The notes under the pieces are model-generated. The model was given only the letters and a program-made list of their open reading frames with translations. It was not told the DNA's origin and searched no databases. A program made the translations under genes and the position numbers. From the NCBI GenBank assembly GCA_910587795.1, contig CAJUNH010000016.1, positions 1-18,205 of the forward strand: 18,205 nucleotides of DNA, read 5' to 3'. Positions 1 to 7,116 of this stretch are shown piece after piece; the first letter of the stretch is position 1; each line of letters begins with the position of its first letter. Source of the DNA: an uncultured Christensenellaceae bacterium. Lineage in GTDB: Bacteria; Bacillota; Clostridia; Christensenellales; CAG-314.

Positions 1-1
1 C

Positions 2-55
2 TTGGAACTTGCCGACTTAATCGAGGAAACTGTTAAGGTTGAACGCGCGGAATAA
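2..55 (+). CDS. C-terminal end of an upstream gene (partial)
   Basis: Frame 2 is open from the window edge and reads LELADLIEETVKVERAE before TAA at 53-55. It is a charged, helix-like C-terminus. Seventeen residues are too few to identify a product. The reading is plausible because the codons match the style of the neighbours and the DNA after the stop turns AT-rich and non-coding. No function is proposed. Confidence 0.45.
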   Translation: MELADLIEETVKVERAE

Positions 56-212
56 AGTGCAGATTCGTATACAAAAGTTAAGCGCGAATAAATATCGGCG
101 TTAAAAAATTATCGCCTTATATTAAGCTTATTTGTTTATTGTAAACATACTGCATTTTTATTGTAAATAACCGAAACGACGGCATAAAAGATTGGCTTTT
201 TTATTATAGTAA

Positions 213-241
213 TTGACTTTTATATTCGCTTGATTTAATAT
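213..241 (+). promoter_or_regulatory. Promoter of the 264-1802 gene
   Basis: TTGACT at 213-218 and TAATAT at 236-241 are separated by 17 bp. Transcription would start near 248, leaving a leader of about 16 nt that still contains the GGAG at 252-255 used by the gene. The rest of 56-212 is AT-rich; it holds only a weak hairpin, GGCG 97-100 with CGCC 112-115, that could end the upstream transcript. Confidence 0.55.
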
Positions 242-263
242 TGAGTTATACGGAGATGCGAAT

Positions 264-1802
264 ATGAAAAGGTCTGCAGCTGTTGTTTTGACATTGTTAT
301 TAACTTGCATTATTGTATTTACACCTGTAATTGCGTTTGCAAACTCTGCGCAGCGTCATTTTTACGGAGTAACTTCCGGCGGAGCAATAGTAAACGAAAA
401 AGACTGTCCCGTAACAGTTACTGCCGAACGATTGACGTTCGATATACCATCCTATCCTTTGCTTGACGAACTTACCGACTATAATTCCGCAGTGACGGCG
501 GAATACGACTTTTACAATCCCGCTGATTACGACGTTAATATGCAGCTGGTTTTCCCGTTCGGTTTAATTCCGGACTACGTCTACGACGAAGATTTTAACG
601 ATACAAGCAAGTATTCGATCTACGTAAACGGCGCCGAAACGGAACGCAGCATACGTGCGGTATACACAAATTCTTTTCCGCAGTTTGATATATTTGACGA
701 ATTGCACAAAATAAGCGACGAGCCCGTTTTGTATAAAGGCTTACCCGACGATACTGTTGTGTACAAATATACGGTAAAAAGCACATTTGAGCAGTATGCC
801 GACGGAAACGCGGTCGAATATGCGGCGGATTTCGATTACAGCGGTAAGCAGTTGTTTATTGCGGTGCAAGATAACAATAACGGCGGTTATCACTGCTCAA
901 ACGGTAAATTACGTATGTACGGCGACGTCGTTTTTACGCTGTATTCTATCAACCGAACGTTAGACGATAAGTTTTTCAGCGCGGATTATTTTGTGATTTT
1001 ACGCGACGGCAAAAACGGCAATGCGGAAAAGAATGTCAGCGGTTCCACATCGTTTAAGTTGGAAACGCTGTCCTTGGGCGGCTTTCTGTCGATAAACTAC
1101 AACGAAGAAAAATCGGTTTCCGCATTGGATTACCGCAATGCAGCTGTAACGTATTTAACCGAAAATGCCGACAGAAGCGGAGTTTATAATATAAACTATA
1201 ATATATACGAAAACTTAATTTATTGGTATCAGTACGACGTTTGCGTTCCTTCCGGTCAAACTGTAACAAATAAAGTCGTCGCTCCGCTGTATCCCGATAT
1301 AGACGGTTACTATAATCCTCCTAAATATTCTTATAACTATTTACTTAGTCCCGCAAGCGGTTGGGCGGATTTTTCCAATTTGGATATTACTGTTAATACT
1401 CAGTATTATATGTCTAACGAAAGTTTATCGGGGTTTAAAAAGACCGACGGCGGATATTTCGCTCACTTCGATAAGTTACCGCAAGGCGAATTGACTTTCG
1501 ACTTGTGCAAGACGGAAAATCCCGAGTATAACGGCAGAGAAAACGGAGCTTATAGCGCGCTGATAATTTTGATGCTGCTATTCTTGCCTTTATTATTTCT
1601 GGGCGTCGGTTATAGTGTGCTTGTATTAATATCTGTATTGTATGCATTTTGGGTGCTTGCCGCAGCCGTTTCCGTTCCTATCGTTATGTGCAGGGATAAG
1701 CGCAAAATGCGCCTTCGGCAGCAGCAATCGGCATTGCATGATAAACCGCCGTTGGATAATGACGGCAATGAAAAAATAAACGATTATGATAAAGGAATTT
1801 AA
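264..1802 (+). CDS. Secreted/membrane-anchored protein of unknown function
   Basis: A 512-aa protein of a family I do not recognise. Residues 1-26 form a clear signal peptide (Lys-Arg, long hydrophobic core, AFA cleavage site before N27). The next 400 residues are rich in Tyr, Asp and Asn, with no Cys-rich or obvious catalytic motif, consistent with an extracytoplasmic beta-rich region. Residues about 430-476 are an unusually long hydrophobic stretch, enough for two helices, followed by a basic then acidic tail (RDKRKMRLRQ from about 477). The topology is puzzling: a single helix puts the basic tail inside as expected, two would put it outside. The start is set by GGAG eight bases upstream of ATG 264. 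The stop is 11 bp before the SDR gene, so the two are probably co-transcribed. Membrane location is well supported; function is unknown. Confidence 0.85.
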   Translation: MKRSAAVVLTLLLTCIIVFTPVIAFANSAQRHFYGVTSGGAIVNEKDCPVTVTAERLTFDIPSYPLLDELTDYNSAVTAEYDFYNPADYDVNMQLVFPFGLIPDYVYDEDFNDTSKYSIYVNGAETERSIRAVYTNSFPQFDIFDELHKISDEPVLYKGLPDDTVVYKYTVKSTFEQYADGNAVEYAADFDYSGKQLFIAVQDNNNGGYHCSNGKLRMYGDVVFTLYSINRTLDDKFFSADYFVILRDGKNGNAEKNVSGSTSFKLETLSLGGFLSINYNEEKSVSALDYRNAAVTYLTENADRSGVYNINYNIYENLIYWYQYDVCVPSGQTVTNKVVAPLYPDIDGYYNPPKYSYNYLLSPASGWADFSNLDITVNTQYYMSNESLSGFKKTDGGYFAHFDKLPQGELTFDLCKTENPEYNGRENGAYSALIILMLLFLPLLFLGVGYSVLVLISVLYAFWVLAAAVSVPIVMCRDKRKMRLRQQQSALHDKPPLDNDGNEKINDYDKGI

Positions 1803-1813
1803 GCATACGGAAA

Positions 1814-2608
1814 ATGAATCGGCAAAAAGTGGTAATAATAACAGGCGCAGGGTCGGGCATAGGTAAAGCCGTCGCCGAACTGCTTGCGGATAAAGGATTT
1901 ATTGTTTACGGCATAGACAAAAATGCGTTTTCGCACAGCAAAATCAATGCATTATGCGCCGATATAAACGATTACGAAGCGATATCTAATATTTTTAAAA
2001 CGGTATACGATAGGCACGGACGTATAGACGGTTTGATTAACAATGCCGGATTCGGTATTTCCGGCGCAATAGAAGACGCGAAAATCTCCAATATGCAAAG
2101 TATAGTAAACACAAATTTTTTATCCCTGTCCGTTTGCAGTAAATTGATAATTCCCTATCTAAAACAAAGTAAGGGAAGATTGGTAAATATAGGGAGTATC
2201 GGCGGAAATATCCCGTTGCCTTATCAGGCGATGTATTCCGCAACTAAGTCGGCGGTAGAGGTGTTTTCGCGTGCGTTGGCAACGGAAGTTCGCGGTTTCG
2301 GCGTGCGCGTTACTTGCGTAATGCCGGGAGATACCAAAACAGGCTTTACCGCAGCAAGGATAAAAGACGGCGAGGATGATAACGATAACTTTGCAAAGAT
2401 GCATAAATCTATTAGTAAGATGGAACATGACGAACAAAACGGTATGTCTCCTCTAAAGGCGGCTAGGGTAGTATATAAAACGCTTACCTGCAAAAAACGT
2501 AAATTACGTGTTGCGGTAGGTTGCTCTTCTAAAATGATAATATTTTTGTCTAAGATACTGCCTGTAAAAGCAGTGGATTACATTGTTCGCAAGATGTACG
2601 CATCTTAA
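1814..2608 (+). CDS. Short-chain dehydrogenase/reductase (SDR family)
   Basis: A 264-aa classical SDR, expected to be a cytosolic NAD(P)-dependent oxidoreductase. Visible motifs are the nucleotide-binding TGAGSGIG (residues 10-17), NNAG (76-79), the catalytic Ser128 in NIGSIGG, and Tyr141-x3-Lys145 (YSATK). All are in the canonical order and the length is normal for the family. The substrate cannot be read from the sequence; the C-terminal third after residue 180, which shapes the substrate pocket, is not one I can assign. It begins 11 bp after the membrane-protein gene with only a weak GGAAA next to ATG, so translation may depend on readthrough from that gene. The TetR gene converges on it from the right and could regulate it, but that is inference from position. 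Confidence 0.9.
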   Translation: MNRQKVVIITGAGSGIGKAVAELLADKGFIVYGIDKNAFSHSKINALCADINDYEAISNIFKTVYDRHGRIDGLINNAGFGISGAIEDAKISNMQSIVNTNFLSLSVCSKLIIPYLKQSKGRLVNIGSIGGNIPLPYQAMYSATKSAVEVFSRALATEVRGFGVRVTCVMPGDTKTGFTAARIKDGEDDNDNFAKMHKSISKMEHDEQNGMSPLKAARVVYKTLTCKKRKLRVAVGCSSKMIIFLSKILPVKAVDYIVRKMYAS

Positions 2609-2673
2609 TTATTGTACTGTAAAGAATATTGATAAAATCTTATTGTCAATGTAAAATGGAAATTAAAAAAAAT

Positions 2674-2715
2674 AAAAAGCGGCTTGCTCTGTTGATAATC
2701 GGGCAGACCGCTTTT
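2674..2715. terminator. Bidirectional terminator between SDR and tetR
   Basis: AAAAGCGG at 2675-2682 pairs perfectly with CCGCTTTT at 2708-2715. A T run follows on the plus strand, and on the minus strand a longer T-rich tract (plus-strand A runs at 2665-2678). It lies between two convergent genes and can serve both; it is stronger in the tetR direction. Confidence 0.75.
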
Positions 2716-2756
2716 GCTATTGTATTAAACTGTATAAAAGTTGCGCTGTCGGTTTG

Positions 2757-3356
2757 TCAGTTAAAAAGACCGACAAGTATTTTGCAGACAATTTCTTTCA
2801 TTTTTGGATAGTTGATATACGGATGGTTGTCGAAAACATACTCGTGCGCAAACGATTGTACGATATTCATTGCCATATGTACTTTTTCCGTAAGGCTGCT
2901 TACGTTTATGTTTAAATTAACAAGCTGCGCGGACATTTGCTCCGTAATGCTATTTTCCAATTTAATAAACTCTGCGTTTACCGCTTCGTCCGTAGCGGCG
3001 AGAGAGTGCAACGTATTGTGCAGTTTGGAATACTGTTCGTGCAGTTCTATTGTTTTATTTAATATTTCTTCCGCTAAATTATAAGTATCAACATTTCCGC
3101 TTTTCGATTGCATTATATTAAGCAGCGGTGCGGAGACGTTATCTATATAAATTTTTAACACGCAGATTAAAATATCTCTTTTATCCTGAAAGTATCCGTA
3201 CACAATTCCCGTAGATACTCCCGCGCGTTTGGCAATCTCAACGGTGTTGGTACCGTAATATCCAACCTCGGTAAATAATTCGTAACCCGCTTGTATTATT
3301 TTGTTCTTCTTTTCTATCGACCTCTCTTGCTGAGGCTGTCTAACAATGTTTTTCAT
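2757..3356 (-). CDS. TetR/AcrR-family transcriptional regulator
   Basis: A 199-aa DNA-binding repressor of normal TetR length. The N-terminal helix-turn-helix is clear: residues about 38-57 read TVEIAKRAGVSTGIVYGYFQ, then DKRDIL, the standard TetR signature. The C-terminal two thirds are an all-helical ligand-binding and dimerisation region with no recognisable ligand. An upstream TTG at 3380 gives an eight-residue extension, but ATG at 3356 fits the family's usual N-terminus better and has GGGTG upstream. It has its own consensus promoter, divergent from the feo operon, and converges with the SDR gene. Possible targets are its own promoter, the SDR gene or the feo side; the sequence does not decide. 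Confidence 0.92.
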   Translation of the reverse strand: MKNIVRQPQQERSIEKKNKIIQAGYELFTEVGYYGTNTVEIAKRAGVSTGIVYGYFQDKRDILICVLKIYIDNVSAPLLNIMQSKSGNVDTYNLAEEILNKTIELHEQYSKLHNTLHSLAATDEAVNAEFIKLENSITEQMSAQLVNLNINVSSLTEKVHMAMNIVQSFAHEYVFDNHPYINYPKMKEIVCKILVGLFN

Positions 3357-3399
3357 TAAACACCCAAAAATATAAGGCAAAACGCCTAGGATACTTTTA

Positions 3400-3427
3400 A
3401 TTATACTGTTTTAATAAATAATGTCAA
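3400..3427 (-). promoter_or_regulatory. Promoter of tetR (minus strand)
   Basis: Read on the minus strand, TTGACA (3427-3422) and TATAAT (3405-3400) are both perfect consensus hexamers with a 16-bp spacer. Transcription should start near 3393, giving a leader of about 37 nt before ATG 3356. A CCTAGG palindrome lies just downstream at 3385-3390, a position where autoregulatory TetR sites are common, but I cannot show that it is an operator. Confidence 0.75.
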
Positions 3428-3454
3428 TATAAATTTAAAAAATATGTGAAAAAC

Positions 3455-3508
3455 TTTTCGCATTTTGCTTGACTAACACATATCGTAATAGTATAATTAA
3501 TGCGAAAA
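3455..3508. repeat. 10-bp inverted repeat bracketing the feo promoter
   Basis: TTTTCGCATT at 3455-3464 is the exact reverse complement of AATGCGAAAA at 3499-3508. One arm sits just upstream of the -35 hexamer and the other just after the -10 hexamer, with centres 44 bp apart, about four helical turns. This is the arrangement expected of paired repressor sites. The protein that would bind is unknown. Confidence 0.55.
3469..3497 (+). promoter_or_regulatory. Promoter of the feo operon
   Basis: TTGACT (3469-3474) and TATAAT (3492-3497) are 17 bp apart. The transcript would start near 3504 and carry a leader of about 190 nt before the first feoA. No classic riboswitch was recognised in that leader. 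Confidence 0.75.
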
Positions 3509-3523
3509 TGAAATAAGTTTCAT
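3508..3523. promoter_or_regulatory. Dyad just downstream of the feo start site (candidate operator)
   Basis: ATGAAATAAGTTTCAT has perfect 6-bp arms around a 4-bp centre. It lies immediately after the predicted start site and overlaps the right arm of the bracketing repeat by one base. It does not match the textbook Fur or DtxR/IdeR consensus well, though an iron-sensing repressor is the natural expectation for a feo operon. Confidence 0.45.
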
Positions 3524-3693
3524 ATTATTTGACTTTTACAAATCGTTTTTTTTGGGGTTGTCTGTTATTGCGGTAATAATAATCGGTGGGCTTATTTGGG
3601 ATATGTTTAACGGAACGTAAGCAAGCGCGGATAACTTCTGTAAAACAAAAAAGATTTGTAAATAGACTAAGCTAAAACGGGAGGAACAGAATT

Positions 3694-3906
3694 ATGCCGT
3701 TAGTAATCGCACCGCAAAATAGGGAACTGCAAATTATCCGTATCGCTGCCGACGATAAAACTAAAAAACATCTGGAAAGTTTGGGAATAATAGTCAACGG
3801 CAAAGTAACGGTGCTCAGTTCGGCAGGCGGCAGCGTAGTGTGCAAGATCAGCGAAGGGCGCATTGCTCTCGACGGAAATTTGTCCGTCAAAATTTTTGTC
3901 CGTTAA
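3694..3906 (+). CDS. feoA: FeoA-family protein, first copy
   Basis: A 70-aa SH3-like FeoA protein, a small cytosolic partner thought to modulate the ferrous iron transporter FeoB. The family pattern is seen in I-x-x-L-G-I-x-x-x-x-x-V-x-V around residues 27-41 (HLESLGIIVNGKVTVLS), followed by a Gly-rich turn and the usual ISEGRIALD. A GGGAGGA ribosome binding site precedes ATG 3694. It is the first gene of the operon, 64 bp before a second, longer feoA. It is slightly shorter than most FeoA proteins and ends soon after the last strand. The family call is firm; the separate role of this copy is unknown. Confidence 0.88.
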   Translation: MPLVIAPQNRELQIIRIAADDKTKKHLESLGIIVNGKVTVLSSAGGSVVCKISEGRIALDGNLSVKIFVR

Positions 3907-3970
3907 TTAATAAAGGTAAATACGATTATACTGTTATTTATACCGCTAGTTTACTTATAGGAGGAAATGT

Positions 3971-4246
3971 ATGGAAAAAACTTTGGATCAATTTACAATC
4001 GGGGAATACGGAACCGTCCGTAGAGTTTCGGGCGAGGGAAAAGTAAAACGTCGTCTGTTCGATATGGGCATTACGCCGGGCGCGGAAATATTGCTTCGTA
4101 AAAAAGCGCCTTTGGGCGACCCGTTGGAAATAACCGTTCGCGGGTACGAATTAACGCTGCGTAAAACCGAAGCATGCTGCGTTACGATGAGTGTTGCGGA
4201 CAATACGACGATAACCGATATGGGAAAGGAGGGCGCTGCGCAATGA
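3971..4246 (+). CDS. feoA: FeoA-family protein, second copy
   Basis: A 91-aa FeoA. The diagnostic VKRRLFDMGITPGAEILLRKKAPLGDP segment spans residues about 25-51 and is followed by the ITVRGYELTLRKTEA strand typical of FeoA. AGGAGG at 3959-3964 precedes ATG 3971. Its stop overlaps the feoB start by four bases (ATGA at 4243-4246), so the two are translationally coupled. It is closer to the family norm than the first copy and is the likelier direct FeoB partner. Confidence 0.93.
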   Translation: MEKTLDQFTIGEYGTVRRVSGEGKVKRRLFDMGITPGAEILLRKKAPLGDPLEITVRGYELTLRKTEACCVTMSVADNTTITDMGKEGAAQ

Positions 4247-6558
4247 AACGCTTTGCATTAGCCGGCAATCCCAACTGCGGCAAAACAACGTTGTTTAACA
4301 GCCTTACCGGCTCGACGGCGCATGTGGGCAACTGGCCCGGAGTAACGGTAGATAAGCGGGAAGGCGTGTATAAAAAATGTGCCGAACCGATATCTATTGT
4401 AGATTTGCCGGGTATATATTCCCTGTCTCCTTATACGTCGGAGGAGATTATAGCGCGTAACTATATTTTGGATCAAAAGCCCGATTGCGTTATCAATATT
4501 GTGGACGCAACAAATTTAGAGCGCAATTTGTATCTTACTACGCAAATATTGGAAATGGACGTTCCTATGGTAATTGCGCTTAATATGATGGACGCTGTGG
4601 AAAAAAACGGCGATAAAATAGACGCAAACGAGCTGGAAAAACGTTTGGGCGTACCCGTCGTAAAAATATCTGCGCTGCGTAACAAAAACTTAAACGAACT
4701 TATGGATAAAGCCTATAACGAAAGCAAAAAGCAGCGTCGGGGTTATTCCGTTTTGGAGGAATGCGACATAGCGCACTTAATCGCCGACGTTAAAACTGCT
4801 TTAACCGGCGAAAATGTGGCTAATCCGTTGTTCCACGCAGTCAAACTTGTGGAGGGGGACGAATTGGAAGTATCTATGCACAAGGACGTTTTGGGCATAG
4901 TGGACGAATTTAAAAAAACGTATCAAAACGAAATTTTCGGCGATGACTTTGAAGCATTAATTGCGGACGGTCGTTACAAATACATATCCAAACGTTTTGC
5001 ACCCGTATTCCAACGTAAAAGCAAGGAAAAGTTTACTTTAACAAAATCGGATAAGGCAGACAAAGTGTTAACTCACAAAATATGGGGTATTCCTATCTTT
5101 TTATTGATACTTTTTGCTATATTTCATTTGACTTTTTCCGAGGATTTTCTATTTCTTGGAGCAATATTCGGTTTGCCGAGTCTTGCGGATTTGGGGCTGG
5201 CAGACCAACTTACCGGCGAAACGTTAAGTTACTCCGCAAAATGGCTGTCTGTTATTTACGACGGCGGAGTTATGTCGCCGGGAGTTATTATAAACAACCT
5301 TTGGAACGAAATAATGGTAGGCGAACTGTTCGGTTGGATTCAGGGTTTGGTAGAAAACAGCAATATGTCGCCATGGGCTATAGGTTTGATAAATAACGGT
5401 ATTATAGACGGCGTCGGCGCGGTCTTGTCGTTTTTGCCTCCTATTTTAGTGCTGTTTCTGTTTTTTTCAATTTTGGAAGATTCGGGATACATGGCTCGTA
5501 TAGCGTTTATTTTGGACAGAATGTTCCGTCGTTTCGGTTTGTCGGGGCGCGCATTTATGCCTATGATTATGGGATTCGGCTGTTCCGTTCCCGCAATGAT
5601 AAACACCCGTACTCTTGCCGACGACAAGGAACGCACCGCAACAATCCGCGTTATTCCGTTCTTTTCATGCGGAGCAAAATTGCCTATTTTAACGGCAATT
5701 GCGGGCGCGATGGTTATGGCGTTCGGCGCGGGAAACGCCGATTTATTGACGTTTGAAATGTACGTTCTGGGCATTGCGGTTGCCGTAATAAGCGTACTGC
5801 TTATGCGAAGTACCTCGCTAAAAGGCGAAACGCCTCCGTTTATTATGGAACTGCCTGCATACCATGCTCCGCAGTTTAAAAATCTGATGCTGCATTTGTG
5901 GGATAAGACTAAGCACTTTATTAAAAAAGCGTTTACTATAATTCTTGCCTCTACGATAGTAATTTGGCTGCTCACTCACTTCAGTTTCAGCTGGAAATTG
6001 TTGGAGGACGAACAGGTAAACGAAAGTATTTTGGCAAATATCGCAATCTTTTTGCAGCCGTTGTTTACTCCGCTCGGGTTCGGAAGTCAGCTTGGCGAAT
6101 ACGGTTGGGTGTTTGTTGTTGCGGCAATTTCGGGGCTTATCGCCAAGGAAAACGTCATCGGCACGTTTGCAACGCTTGCGGCTTGTTTAAGTGCGGTTGC
6201 AGGCTTTGATTTTAACGGGCTTGTTTTAGATGCTGCAGACGGCGTCGACGCAGTGCGCGCAATAATTACGGCGACTAAAATTACGGCTCCCGCGCTTATA
6301 TCGTTTATTGCGTTTAATATGACGACTATTCCGTGTTTTGCTGCGGTGGGCGCGGCAAAAGGCGAATTGCAAAATAAAAAGCGTTTTAATTGGACGCTGA
6401 TGTTTTGGCTTGCATCTTCGTATATAGTGGGCTCGGCTGTTTATACAATCGGCAGTTGGTGGTGGACTTGTTTCGTTTGGGCGGCGGTAATTGCCGTAAC
6501 GGTTATTGTAATCGTAATGTATAATAAGGGTGTGTTTAAAAGGAGTAAATCGGTATGA
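4243..6558 (+). CDS. feoB: Ferrous iron transport protein B
   Basis: A 771-aa membrane protein importing Fe2+ across the cytoplasmic membrane. The N-terminal G domain shows G1 GNPNCGKTT (residues 8-16), G3 DLPG (54-57), G4 NMMD (115-118) and a G5-like SAL (143-145). A helical linker region follows, then the transmembrane part with two gate domains; FMPMIMGFGCSVPA is a conserved pore segment. An in-frame ATG lies at 4174, but the coding start is 4243: AAAGGAGG at 4225-4232 sits in front of it and the G1 motif then falls at residue 8, as in other FeoB proteins. It overlaps feoA upstream and the Cys-rich peptide downstream, each by four bases. Length and motifs are complete, so it should be functional. 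Confidence 0.98.
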   Translation: MKRFALAGNPNCGKTTLFNSLTGSTAHVGNWPGVTVDKREGVYKKCAEPISIVDLPGIYSLSPYTSEEIIARNYILDQKPDCVINIVDATNLERNLYLTTQILEMDVPMVIALNMMDAVEKNGDKIDANELEKRLGVPVVKISALRNKNLNELMDKAYNESKKQRRGYSVLEECDIAHLIADVKTALTGENVANPLFHAVKLVEGDELEVSMHKDVLGIVDEFKKTYQNEIFGDDFEALIADGRYKYISKRFAPVFQRKSKEKFTLTKSDKADKVLTHKIWGIPIFLLILFAIFHLTFSEDFLFLGAIFGLPSLADLGLADQLTGETLSYSAKWLSVIYDGGVMSPGVIINNLWNEIMVGELFGWIQGLVENSNMSPWAIGLINNGIIDGVGAVLSFLPPILVLFLFFSILEDSGYMARIAFILDRMFRRFGLSGRAFMPMIMGFGCSVPAMINTRTLADDKERTATIRVIPFFSCGAKLPILTAIAGAMVMAFGAGNADLLTFEMYVLGIAVAVISVLLMRSTSLKGETPPFIMELPAYHAPQFKNLMLHLWDKTKHFIKKAFTIILASTIVIWLLTHFSFSWKLLEDEQVNESILANIAIFLQPLFTPLGFGSQLGEYGWVFVVAAISGLIAKENVIGTFATLAACLSAVAGFDFNGLVLDAADGVDAVRAIITATKITAPALISFIAFNMTTIPCFAAVGAAKGELQNKKRFNWTLMFWLASSYIVGSAVYTIGSWWWTCFVWAAVIAVTVIVIVMYNKGVFKRSKSV

Positions 6559-6770
6559 TTACTATGCTTGCGTCGGTAAGTCTGGGCGTTGCGGAAATAT
6601 TGCTTACAGTTGCTTGCGGCGTCTTTGCCGTAAGCGTGGCGGTATTTGCAATAGTGCGCAAAATTAAGGGAAAGAGCGGCTGCGGCGGTTGCGGCGGCTG
6701 CGCGGATTGCGCGCATTGCAACCGCTGTAAGCAGTCGTCTTCAACGTCTTCAACGGAGAAAAGCGATTGA
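6555..6770 (+). CDS. FeoB-associated Cys-rich membrane protein
   Basis: A 71-aa peptide with one N-terminal membrane helix (residues about 8-34), a basic stretch RKIKGK, then a Cys cluster, and a Ser/Thr-rich tail. The cluster places Cys at 43, 46, 49, 52, 55 and 58, exactly every third residue. Small Cys-rich membrane peptides of this type are a known companion of FeoB in Clostridia and are presumed to handle or deliver iron; that role is not proven. ATG overlaps the feoB stop (ATGA at 6555-6558), with AGGAG at 6541-6545 as the ribosome binding site. It is the last gene of the operon, ahead of a strong terminator. Confidence 0.88.
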   Translation: MITMLASVSLGVAEILLTVACGVFAVSVAVFAIVRKIKGKSGCGGCGGCADCAHCNRCKQSSSTSSTEKSD

Positions 6771-6790
6771 AAAATAAATAATATTATTTT

Positions 6791-6825
6791 AAGCGCGTAT
6801 GCAATTACGGTTGTGTGCGCGTTTT
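6791..6825 (+). terminator. Terminator of the feo operon
   Basis: A 14-bp stem, including several G-U pairs, joins 6791-6804 to 6811-6824 around a six-base loop (TTACGG). The 3' arm ends in a TTTT run at 6822-6825. It lies 20 bp after the Cys-rich gene. The stretch 6826-6999 is AT-rich and holds no gene that I can support. Confidence 0.85.
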
Positions 6826-6999
6826 CTGTTATAAGATTTTTTAAAGCTTTTTGCATATATAGACTAATACGTTTTATAATCTTTTTTAATAAAATAAACA
6901 TAAACTAAATCTTAATATAACAAGTTTTGCTTTTGTGTCAAAAAAAAACGCTATATCGTTAAAAGCGGACAAAATTTTCAATAAAATTGTCGGTAGCTG

Positions 7000-7028
7000 T
7001 TGACGAAGCGCAAATATTATTATATAAT
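7000..7028 (+). promoter_or_regulatory. Promoter of the surface-protein operon
   Basis: TTGACG (7000-7005) and TATAAT (7023-7028) are 17 bp apart. Transcription would start near 7035, giving a leader of about 80 nt. The terminator upstream and this promoter show that the surface-protein pair is transcribed independently of feo. Confidence 0.75.
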
Positions 7029-7116
7029 ATGCTTGGTATTATGTATAGTTATGCCTTTTTAACAACGATTGTGAATCATAGTATCATACATTGATAAGTA
7101 TATGGAGGGAATATAT

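Noticed and set aside
3508..3523. A Fur or DtxR/IdeR box at the feo dyad
   Set aside because: The arms and centre do not fit either consensus well enough to name the regulator, so it is listed only as a candidate operator.
3552..3620. Short hydrophobic peptide frame in the feo leader (TTG start, 22 residues with a VIAVIIIGGLIW core)
   Set aside because: No ribosome binding site, no ATG before the last few residues, and the hydrophobicity follows from T-rich sequence. Not listed as a gene.
5340..5975. 211-aa open frame antisense to feoB
   Set aside because: It lies entirely inside feoB, has no ribosome binding site or family resemblance, and is a by-product of feoB codon use.
6536..6901. 121-aa minus-strand frame over the Cys-rich peptide and the feo terminator
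   Set aside because: It runs through the terminator hairpin and reads the Cys repeats backwards; no ribosome binding site.
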